Origin: Perognathus longimembris pacificus
Lineage: Eukaryota; Chordata; Mammalia; Rodentia; Heteromyidae
Assembly: GCF_023159225.1 (NCBI RefSeq)
Contig: NC_063161.1
Coordinates: 70,646,767 to 70,710,766 of the forward strand
Reading direction: 5' to 3'
Length of the DNA: 64,000 bases
In this document: piece by piece, positions 56,301 to 64,000 of the stretch
Layout of the letters: every line of letters begins with the position of its first letter
How positions within the stretch are numbered: the stretch's first letter is position 1
The notes under the pieces: model-generated
Database searches by the model: none
Told to the model about the DNA's origin: nothing
Seen by the model: the letters and a program-made list of their open reading frames with translations, nothing else
Made by a program: the position numbers and the translations under genes

Positions 56301-56807
56301 CACATAGAACTTTAGAGGGCTGATGCAGAATGATCCCAAGGAGGGCGCATCTGGACAGCGTCACTCATGACTACACAGGCTTAGACAGCAGGTGATTTGG
56401 GGTCACTTGGGTGAACTGAAGACTGGAGGCATGGGTCAGGCAGTAGAGTGTAGTCCTAAAAAGCATGAGGAACTGAGTTCCAACCCCAGGACTGAAGAGA
56501 GAGAAAGGGAGAGAGAGAGAGATGGAGGAAGGAAAGATTTCTAATGATCAAAGTAGCACCTTTGCAGCTTGCTGGGCTGCAGGGGCCTCAGAGTTAAAGA
56601 TGGAAGCACAGGAACTTGAGACTGTGAGTTCAGGTCTGCTATGGATTCCCTGTATGTATAATGGCCTGTGTTGTCCCCAGGGTGCCAGATTCCGCAGAAC
56701 TTCTGCCTCTTCTCAGTAGCTCCAGTACCTTGGACAACATTCGTCAGAGTGAAAGAGGAGAGCTGGTGAAATGAAAATTAAGATCAAAGTTAACCTAAGC
56801 AGCCAGG

Positions 56808-57460
56808 CAGCAGAGGTTCAGGCCTGTAATTCTAGCTACTCGGGAGGTTGAGATGCGAGGATTGTGGTTCAAGGCCAACCTGGGCAGGAAAATCTCTGAG
56901 AATTGTATCTCCAATTAACCATCAAAAAGCAGGAAATGGGCTGGGAAGATGCGTAGGTGTATAGAGTGCTTGCCTAGCATGCATGAAGCCCTGGATTCAA
57001 TTCCTCAGTACCACATACACAGAAAAAGCCAGAAGTGGCTCTATGGCTCAAGTGGTAGAGTGCTAGCCTTGAACAAAAGAAGCTCAAGGGTGGGCTGGGA
57101 ATATGGCCTAGTGGTAAAGTGCTTGCCTCCTATACATGAAGCCCTGGGTTTGATTCCTCAGCACCACATATATAGAAAAAAGCCAGAAGTGGCGCTGTGG
57201 CTCAAGAGGTAGAGTGCTAGCCTTGAGCAAAGAGAAGCCAGGGACAGTGCTCAGGCCCTGAGTCCACGCCCCAGGACTGGCAAAAAAAAAAAAAAAAAAA
57301 AGGCGGGAAATGGAGATGTGGCTCAAATGGTAACACACTAACCTTAAATGGAATGAAAAAGCTCAGAGGCAGTGACAATCCTGAATTTAAGCCCCAGGGC
57401 CAGCACGCGCGCACACATGCGCGTGCACACACACGCACGCGCACACACACGCAGTTTACT
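56808..57460 (+). repeat. Type B SINE carrying two type A SINEs
   Basis: Type A copies at about 56938-57088 and 57092-57300 interrupt a type B element whose tail resumes at 57301 and ends in a CA/CG alternating tract (57403-57455). Confidence 0.65.
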
Positions 57461-57465
57461 GAAGC

Positions 57466-57930
57466 TGGCACTGGTGGCTCATGCCTGTAATAGCAGCTAA
57501 TCTGGAGGCTCAGATTTTAGGATTGCAATTTGAGCCATTTTAGGCAAGAATTAACCACCAAAAGTACAGAAGTGGAGCTAGGCTCAAGTGATGGAGTGCT
57601 AGCCTTGAGTGTAAAAGTTCCAGAACAGTGCCCAGGACTTGAGCTCAAGCCACAGGACTGGCACACATGCACGCACGCACACACACACAGCACAGCTGGG
57701 CACTGGTGGCTCATGTCTATAATCCTAGCTACTCAAAATTTTGGAGACCTGAGGATCCAAGTTTGAAGCCAACCAAAGTAAGAATCTGAGAAGACTGCAT
57801 CTCCCAATCAACCAGCAAGAAACCGGACCAGCGGCATGATTCAAGAGGTATAGCAAATGCATTGAGGAAAAGAAAAAGCTAAGTGAGAGCCTGAGGCTGT
57901 GAGTTCAAGCTCTGATACAAGAACAACAGG
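57466..57930 (+). repeat. Two type B SINEs
   Basis: Copies at 57466-57690 and 57695-57930, same orientation, the first with a (CA)n end. Confidence 0.65.
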
Positions 57931-58124
57931 CATATAAAATATCTCATTTATATATCATTAGAGGTTCACCAAAATCTGAGTAATGGTTGATCACATGAGG
58001 CAGTCTGTCTTGGGGAAATTACTTTCCCCTGGATTGAACTGTTTGCTTAATGTCTCATGGTAGCTCTTTGCCATTCCAGTGACCAGGCCTCAGGCTCTGT
58101 CCAGCACAGAGCCGGTCTTCTCAG

Positions 58125-58558
58125 TGTTGTGCCATGTCGCGAGACGACCACCAAGAAGGCCACCGAGACTCAGACGTTCCGAAATGCAAAAGCAAGGCAA
58201 GACTTTATTCAAGCGGGGCCGCGGCCCAGGCCTCGTCCTACCTACCGACACAGGGGAGGTTAGGAGCCAGCCTCGAGCTGCGATTACACAGAGCTTATAA
58301 AGGCAAAAACAAAGTTACAGCATCAGGTGTTCAAGCAAGCAAGATTAGGACACAGGTACAAATCTGATAGGGCTCGAGGCATTCTAGGGGTGGTTAGAAT
58401 TAAGCATTCCCAGCGGTTAGAGTTCTTGACCGGCTGGGCCCTAATAAGCTTGCCCTGGGTCTGCTCACAGGGCCTGCTTGTCTCAGGTTCATGTGGTAAA
58501 GTAGGGTTCGCGCGGTAGTGCGGTAAAGTGGGGCCTGACTTCAAAGTCTGGCACTTCA
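58125..58558 (-). repeat. 3' LTR of the older provirus
   Basis: 434 bp, TGAAGTGCC...CACAACA- type ends on minus (the last bases of U5 are diverged). TATA-like TTTATAAG near 58297 and AATAAAG near 58205 on minus mark the U3/R features. Confidence 0.85.
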
Positions 58559-59168
58559 TTTCCCCTTTTTTTCTTTGGTACCTTGGGAGCCAATCATGGC
58601 TCCATTCTGTCCATTTCAATGGATTGCCTGTCTAGGGGATGATATAGAGATAAGGCATGGGCCAATAGGGCCCAAAGTAGTAACCAAAGGGCCTGTCACC
58701 ATTTCTCACAAGTACAGTCTCTGTACCTCTGTTTTGCATGCCTCTAGTTTATCCTGCCTCATCTTCCCAAAAACAACTCTGGTCCCTCCGTTTTAAAGGG
58801 GGGCTGATGGGTGAAGATCATCCATCTTCTGTAACTTCTTCAGGCTGATTCAGGGGCGTTGACCTTACCTAGCCAGCAAGCTATAACCTTAGTCTACTTT
58901 ATCAAGGGACTGCACACATCAAACTGGACAGGACTCCTGCTCATCACACTCAGGAAGTCGCTTATTCAGGTTCGGATCCAAGTGATCTGGAACATCCCAG
59001 TTGCCTGTGGCCAGATCACATAAGTAAGTCTGGCCACCAGGTTCCTAAGGGGGCTTCCTTAGTTGCTAAAATAAGGGGGTCACCCCACTTTGGAGTGAGC
59101 TGCCAAAATAACATCAACATTAGCCAGGGTAGCAAGGAAAGAAGGCAAAAAGAAAATTATAACAATAT

Positions 59169-60718
59169 TCAGTCTAACTTTCTTTTCTTGAGGCGAAGGC
59201 GAAGCGGCTGAGTCGGGTGCTTGGAGACCTCCCATGTTCCACCACAGTAGTCGTCGTCCAGGGCAAAGGGGTCAGCTAGCCTGGTGTGGGAGCAATGGAC
59301 CCAAGTGGCGATGCCGTCTACCTTGAGGGCAGTGGGAGTAGTCAGTAGCACTACATAGGGTCCCTTCCACCGTGGTTCTAAGGATTTGGGGTTATGCCTC
59401 CAGACGAGCACCCAGTCCCCTGGTCTGAATAAATGGGGGCTAGAGACAGAAGCAGAATCATATAATGCCTTAAGCTGGGGCCACATATTCTTGTGCATGA
59501 GCTGCAAATAATCAAGTTTACATAAAAATTCAGCATATCCAAATCAGCAAGCAATTCAGTCTGAAGGCTAGGGATAATGGGTGGGGGGTACCCGTACATT
59601 ATTTCAAAAGGAGTAAAGCCAAGCTGATAGGGAGAATTTCTTCCTCTAAGCAGAGCAAAAGGAAGGAGTGACACCCAGTCTGCGCCAGTCTCTAAGGCCA
59701 ATTTAGTTAAGGTCTCTTTTAGAGTCCGATTCATTCTCTCTACCTGTCCTGAACTCTGGGGTCTATAAGTACAATGCAATTTCCAATCCGTCCCCAGTGC
59801 AGCAGCTATTCCCTAACTTACTTTTGAGATGAAGGCCGGTCCGTTGTCCGACCCAATGGTGGATGGGAAGCCATACCTGGGTAGGATTTCTTCCAGGATC
59901 CTCTTAGCCACTACATTTGCGGTCTCATGCTTTGTTGGATAAGCTTCAACCCATCCTGAAAAGGTGTCTACAAAAAACTAGCAAATATTTGTATCCAAAT
60001 CTTCCAGGTTTAATTTCTGTGAAATCTACTTCCCAATACATGCCTGGCCTATCCCCACGGAGGCGAGCTCCTTTAGTAACTTGTTGATTGGGGGCATTGG
60101 TGAGCTGACAGGCCTTGCAATTTTTAACAATATCTTCAATAAGTTGATCTCCTTGTCTAATTTTCACTTTGGAGTGTCGGAGCAAGTCCTGCATTCTTCG
60201 GGTTCCCATGTGAGAAGCTCGGTGGATTCTCTTAAGAATCCCCTTACCCAGCCCTTGTGGCAAGATAAGTTTCCCTTCACAAGTTTTCTACCAGTCATTG
60301 TTTCCTTCTCTGTTCGGGGTTTTGTGGGCCATGGGATTTTTCTTCATCCACTCCAAGTCTTCTTGGGAATACTGGGGCACAGGAGGCAAAGCTCGTGGCT
60401 CTGGGTCTACTAGAGTCAATACTTCTCTGGGCTGAAGGGCTGTTTCCTTAGCTGCCTGGTCAGTCAGATTATTCCCTCTAGTCACCGAATCAACTCCCTT
60501 TTGATGACCCGGACAGTGCATAATGGCAATCTTTGCTGGGGCCCATAGGGCCCGGATGAGGCTTAAAATCTCCTGCTTGTTTCTAATGGCCTTTCCTTCG
60601 GCTGTCAGTAGCCCCCTCTCTTGGTATTCATGTCAAGTAGGCCTAAGGCAGGAGCTTCCAGAAGGCTTTTCTAGATTGCCTCAAAGGCTTTTTGCATCTG
60701 CTCAGTCCAATGAAATTC
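59169..60718 (-). pseudogene. Gammaretroviral pol remnant: RT end, RNase H, integrase
   Basis: In minus order: the reverse transcriptase connection piece (to about 60640), the RNase H C-terminal part with HCPGHQ (60521-60288), the integrase zinc-binding N domain with CKACQ (60263-59946), the catalytic core (an SDNGP-type second Asp near 59850; third acidic residue in GQVERMN) and the C-terminal SH3-like domain (GDWV, WKGPYVV) to the stop at 59169. The frame is broken by a shift near 59507-59530 and by stops near 59815 and 60280. An internal deletion brings RT close to RNase H. It cannot encode a working polymerase. Confidence 0.88.
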
Positions 60719-60740
60719 TTGGAGGCATTCTAGGGGTGGT

Positions 60741-61047
60741 TGTTGTGCCAAGTCGCAAGACCACCCCCAAGAAGACCACTGAGATTCAGACACTCCGAAA
60801 TGCAAAAGCAAGGCAAGGCTTTATTTAACGAGCTGCCAACTCGGGCCTCGTCCTACCCACCGACACAGCGGAGGTTAGGAGGAAGCCCCGAGCTGTGATC
60901 ACACAGGGCTTATAAAGGCAAAGAACAAGATTACAACAATCACCTGTGCAAGCAAGATTAGAACACAGGTACAAATCTGATTGGCTCAGGGTTCGATTCT
61001 AAAATGGGTTCATGTGGTGGGGCCTGACTTCAAAGTCTGGCACCTCA
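60741..61047 (-). repeat. 3' LTR of the young provirus
   Basis: 307 bp. Against 63354-63661 I count two substitutions and one single-base indel. TTTATAAG near 60920 (minus) and AATAAAG near 60825 (minus) serve as TATA and poly(A) signals. Confidence 0.9.
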
Positions 61048-61414
61048 TTTCCCCCTTTTTCTTTTTGGTACCTTGGGAGCCAATCATGGCTCCATTCTGT
61101 CCATTTCAATGGCTTGCATGTCTAGGGGATGATATAGAGGTAAGGCATGGGCCAGTAGGGCCAAAAGTAGTATCCGAAAATAACTCTGGTCCCTCGGTTT
61201 TAAAGGGGGGCTGATGGGTGAAGATCATCCATCTTCTGTAATTTCTTCAGGCTGACTCGGGGGCGTTGACCTTACCTAGCCAGGAACCTATAACCTTAGT
61301 CTACTTTACCAAGGGACTGCAGGATTCACCTCACTTTGGAGTGAGCTGCCAAAATAACATTAACACTAGCCAGGGTAGTAAGGAAAGAAGGCAAAAAGAA
61401 AATTATAACAATAT

Positions 61415-61612
61415 TCAGTCTAACTTTCTTTTCTTGAGGCGAAGGCGAAGCGGCTGAGTTGGGTGCTTGGAGACCTCCCATGTTCCATCACGGTAGTTGT
61501 CATCCAGGGCAAAGGGGTCAGCTGGCCTGGCGTGGAAGCAATGAACCCAAGTGGTGATGCCATCTAGGGTCCCTTCCACCGTGGTTAATCTGTTGATTGG
61601 GGGCATTGGCAA
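61415..61612 (-). pseudogene. Integrase C-terminal fragment in the young provirus
   Basis: Matches the end of the older copy's integrase, then jumps at about 61568-61588 to sequence that in the older copy lies near 60085. This shows an internal deletion of most of integrase. Not functional. Confidence 0.85.
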
Positions 61613-61624
61613 GCTGACAGGCCT

Positions 61625-63000
61625 TTAACAGATCTCAATAAGGACACAACACAATCTCAGGTCTACAAGCTTTCTTTCCTAAACAGATGTATCAGCTTAA
61701 AATTCTTACTGCCAGTCAGGGCTTTGAGTAAATGTGGGGGGTGAGATTTTAATCTATCCTCTCATTTGACAAACTTACCCTTACTTAACCACTATCACAG
61801 ATGACTGGTAAATTCCTGCCCAGTAGACAGACATGGGCATTGGAAAGGCATGCTTATGAACTATTCTTCTAGGACTTCCCAGCTTTGATTAACTTTTGAA
61901 AGGCCAAATAGGAGTGACTCTAGGATCTGACACCATCTCTGCCATCCAAGCAGCGGCTTACTGCCTCTGGATGCTCCATCACTTTTGTCCCAGGAGGAGT
62001 GACTTTCGACTTGGACTCAGGGCCTGAGTGCTGTCCCTCAGCTCTCCAGCTCAAGACTAGCACCCTACCACTTTTGAGCTCCACACCACTCCGTTCCCAG
62101 CACTCTGCTGGCTGATTAGAGACAAGTCTCTCACAGGGACCTTTCTTTGCCTGGGCTGGCTTTGAACCGCAGATTCAGACCAATGAGTCTTATAAGGGGC
62201 CACTTTACTCCAATTATAAGCAACAAGGTGGTCCACACAGAAGTAGTTTTTAAGCATGCTCTCTTACCTGGAACTTATTAAGGGTCAGTATTAGATCTTG
62301 ACAAACTTGTAGGAATCACCTGTGCTTCTCTGTGGGCCTGCTGGAAACTGTTACAAAAAACCTACAAAGAAGCTGGAATGGCAATTAAACATTTTGGTAG
62401 CCATAATTCTCCTTTTCTCACTTTGCAATAATTATTTAGGACAATTTTACTTCCAAATTTCTTATCTAGAAATGTATTCTTGATTTCCAAAGCCTTTCTA
62501 ACACTAACACAACACTTTAGCTTTTATCTGCATCGGAAAAACTGAAGCTCACAGGCAATCTGAAACCAGGTGCCGCCCTTTGCTTACGGGCTGCTTGTTT
62601 CAAAAGAGCCTCTTTCTTTTTTTCAGTCCCAGTTACTGCATGGCATGAAGACCTTTGAATTTAAACTTAGTTTTGCATCATACTGCAGTCTTGAACATGT
62701 TCACACTCACACATGCACACACACATACATTTTCAAAAGATCTTAAAGCGCGCTGAATAAGCATTGGCCATACATTTTCAAGTCCAGGGGAGTGGAAGGA
62801 ACGTTCCCCATCATCCGTTTGTCAGTCAGGCACAGTGCAAGAAAGAAACTCACAAAAATGAGCTATCTCCTTAACCTCCCTCCAGTGAGCTAGGATCAAG
62901 TCTAGGGGGCTAGATGGAGGTCCTCAAGATAGAACGTTATCCATAGCTCTGATCAGATGTAATACAAAAGGAGGAAAACACACAGGCCTAAGAAAAGCTA
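61625..63000. other. Non-coding interior of the young provirus
   Basis: About 1.4 kb with no long ORF and no gag-like motif that I recognise. It occupies the place of gag-pro-RT. It includes a SINE-like piece (62010-62180) and a short CA-rich tract near 62705. Origin unknown. Confidence 0.5.
62010..62180 (-). repeat. Type B SINE-like piece inside the young provirus
   Basis: 'ggactcagggcctgagtgct' to 'gcctgggctggctttgaacc' matches the type B tail and head in minus orientation. Confidence 0.6.
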
Positions 63001-63011
63001 CGAGTTGGAGA

Positions 63012-63190
63012 TCTCCCAAGCTGGCCCACAACCTCCTACAAGGGTGCAGAAGGAATGGACCCGAGTTGGCCCACAACCTCCTGCAAGAAGGAGTGGACCC
63101 GAGTTGGCCCACAACCTCCTGCAAGGGTGCAGAAGGAGTGGACCCGAGTTGGCCCACAACCTCCTGCCAGATAAGCAGAAGGAGCAGACC
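63012..63190 (-). repeat. Tandem repeat in the proviral leader
   Basis: Four copies of a unit built on 'gttggcccacaacctcctgc' plus 'gcagaaggagtggacccga', with units of about 33-45 bp because one copy lacks the internal 'gggtgca' piece. It lies 3' of the primer site in proviral orientation. Confidence 0.85.
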
Positions 63191-63333
63191 CAAGTACAAG
63201 GTGGGCGGGTTGAGTCTCGTTTAGGAGGCCCTCCTGGTCAGTTCCGGCCAAAAACCAAACTGACTCGCGCCCTACAAGTATAAGCCGCTGTTTTCTTACC
63301 TTCGGAGTCTGGGATCTCGGGGTCTCTGGGGCT

Positions 63334-63351
63334 ATCCCGGACGAGCCCCCA
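63334..63351 (-). other. Retroviral primer binding site, tRNA-Pro type
   Basis: On minus the 18 bases begin TGGGGGCTCG and end CCGGGAT, two bases inside the 5' LTR. This is the proline-tRNA primer site used by many gammaretroviruses. Confidence 0.9.
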
Positions 63352-63353
63352 AA

Positions 63354-63661
63354 TGTTGTGCCAAGTCGCAAGACCACCCCCAAGAAGACCACCGAGATTC
63401 AGACACTCCGAAATGCAAAAGCAAGGCAAGGCTTTATTTAACGAGCTGCCAACTCGGGCCTCGTCCTACCCACCGACACAGCGGAGGTTAGGAGGAAGCC
63501 CCGAGCTGTGATCACACAGGGCTTATAAAGGCAAAGAACAAGATTACAACAATCACCTGTGCAAGCAAGATTAGAACACAGGTACAAATCTGATTGGCTC
63601 AGGGTTCGATTCTAAAATGGGGTTCACGTGGTGGGGCCTGACTTCAAAGTCTGGCACCTCA
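63354..63661 (-). repeat. 5' LTR of the young provirus
   Basis: 308 bp, begins TGAGGTGCC and ends CACAACA on minus. Pairs with 60741-61047. Confidence 0.9.
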
Positions 63662-63822
63662 GTGGTTAGAGTTGAGCATTCCCAGGGGTTAGAGTTCTTG
63701 ACTGGCTGGGCCCTAATAAGCTTGCCCTGGGTCTGCTTACAGGGCCTGCTTATCTCAGGTTCACGTGGTAAAGTAGGGTTCACGTGGTAAAGTGGGGCCT
63801 GACTTCAAAGTCTGGCACTTCA
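63662..63822 (-). repeat. U3 remnant of the older 5' LTR
   Basis: Continues the older LTR from the GTGGT duplication onward. It aligns to 58390-58558 of the 3' LTR with about seven to nine substitutions and one 8-bp gap. Confidence 0.82.
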
Positions 63823-63833
63823 CTCAGGAGCAC

Positions 63834-64000
63834 TCAGGATGGGCAGATGAAGGACAGAAGTACGTCCACCTCATTTTGGACAATGAGCCTTCCTGGGTGG
63901 ATGTTGTCAGGCACAGCCAGGCTGGAAGTCATTTCCCAGGCATCCACAAAAGCCACAGGGAGGTCAGCAAAGGAAGCTCGGAGCATCCGGTTCACCTGCA
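63834..64000 (-). CDS. NXPE-family protein, C-terminal end (partial)
   Basis: Open on minus from the window edge (first full codon at 63998) to TGA at 63836-63834, 55 codons. The piece contains FVDAWEMT, DNIHP and VQNEVDVLLSFIC, which match my memory of the NXPE (neurexophilin and PC-esterase) family C terminus, where the late Asp-X-X-His belongs to the esterase-like site. Mouse has Nxpe5 in this syntenic place, so an Nxpe5-type gene is likely. The symbol is left empty because only the last 55 residues are visible. The older provirus begins 11 bases past the stop. Confidence 0.68.
   Translation of the reverse strand, partial: QVNRMLRASFADLPVAFVDAWEMTSSLAVPDNIHPGRLIVQNEVDVLLSFICPS

Larger units (their letters stand above)
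51527..58119. other. Gene-free interval after MBLAC1
   Basis: After the MBLAC1 3' UTR the interval holds SINEs, microsatellites and one solo LTR, listed separately. LAMTOR4, which follows MBLAC1 in human, was not found on either strand here. Confidence 0.6.
60741..63661 (-). mobile_element. Young, internally deleted provirus nested in the older LTR
   Basis: LTRs at 63661-63354 (5') and 61047-60741 (3') are nearly identical. The flanking 5-bp duplication GTGGT (60736-60740 and 63662-63666) lies within older-LTR sequence. The primer site complementary to tRNA-Pro is at 63351-63334. A leader with a splice-donor-like AAGGTAAGA follows, then a tandem repeat, about 1.4 kb without retroviral coding, a 65-codon integrase C-terminal scrap (61612-61415) and a polypurine tract (61060-61048). 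gag, protease, RT and env are absent. A SINE-like piece sits at 62010-62180. Confidence 0.87.
58125..63822 (-). mobile_element. Older env-less gammaretrovirus-like provirus (interrupted)
   Basis: Read on minus: the 5' LTR remnant is 63822-63667 plus 60740-60722, split by the younger insertion. Then a deletion junction near 60720, a pol remnant, a polypurine tract (58573-58559) and the 3' LTR (58558-58125). A 5-bp duplication CTCAG flanks the whole (58120-58124 and 63823-63827). R-U5 of the 5' LTR, the primer site, gag, protease and most of reverse transcriptase are deleted. Only about 0.6 kb separates the end of pol from the polypurine tract, so env is missing. The retained 5' and 3' LTR parts differ at roughly 5% of positions by eye. 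Confidence 0.85.

Noticed and set aside
51527..58119. LAMTOR4, expected next to MBLAC1 from human order
   Set aside because: No exon with its expected peptides was seen. In this lineage NXPE-like sequence comes next; LAMTOR4 may lie beyond the window.
61048..61414. A shortened env gene in the proviruses
   Set aside because: No signal peptide, surface or transmembrane-like ORF is present in the 0.37-0.6 kb between integrase and the polypurine tract.

Overview
The window is mammalian nuclear DNA. Genes are split by GT-AG introns, promoters lie in CpG islands, and the gaps are packed with SINEs. Gene order and orientation match the human 7q22.1 / mouse chr5 block: ZSCAN21(+), ZNF3(-), COPS6(+), MCM7(-), AP4M1(+), TAF6(-), CNPY4(+), MBLAC1(+), then the 3' end of an NXPE-family gene(-). 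Two abundant SINE types suggest a geomyoid rodent (kangaroo rat, pocket mouse or gopher group). One is a dimer of ID-like tRNA units; the other has a 7SL/B1-like head and a tRNA-like tail. The taxon is an inference from memory of repeat types; no species is claimed.

Layout. 0-6.7 kb: CpG-island promoter and ZSCAN21. 6.7-9.8 kb: L1 and SINE debris. 9.8-17.7 kb: ZNF3 and its CpG island. 17.8-22.4 kb: no gene seen; old LTR-like fragments and SINEs. 22.4-25.9 kb: COPS6, convergent with MCM7 (26.3-33.8 kb), whose penultimate coding intron carries the miR-106b~93~25 cluster. MCM7 and AP4M1 (34.2-38.9 kb) start 414 bp apart, head to head. AP4M1 and TAF6 (39.1-45.7 kb) end 327 bp apart, tail to tail. 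46.1-51.5 kb: CNPY4 and the intronless-CDS gene MBLAC1. 51.9-58.1 kb: SINEs, microsatellites and an ERV2-type solo LTR. 58.1-63.8 kb: two nested gammaretrovirus-like proviruses. 63.8-64.0 kb: last coding exon of an NXPE-like gene.

I assembled exons by joining ORFs at GT-AG sites in frame. Lengths came out at 467 (ZSCAN21), 441 (ZNF3), 326 (COPS6), 719 (MCM7), 453 (AP4M1), 677 (TAF6), 242 (CNPY4) and 264 aa (MBLAC1). These equal or nearly equal the human lengths as I remember them; no alignment was run. The genes are housekeeping or regulatory: transcription factors (ZSCAN21, ZNF3, TAF6), COP9 signalosome, replicative helicase, AP-4 vesicle adaptor, ER canopy protein and an MBL-fold nuclease. 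They share promoters and a locus but not one pathway.

The most striking structure is at the right end. An older env-less provirus (58125-63822, 5-bp target duplication CTCAG) sits 6 bp past the stop codon of the NXPE-like gene, in the same orientation. A much younger, internally gutted provirus (60741-63661, target duplication GTGGT, LTRs differing at about 2 bases plus one indel) is inserted inside the older element's 5' LTR.
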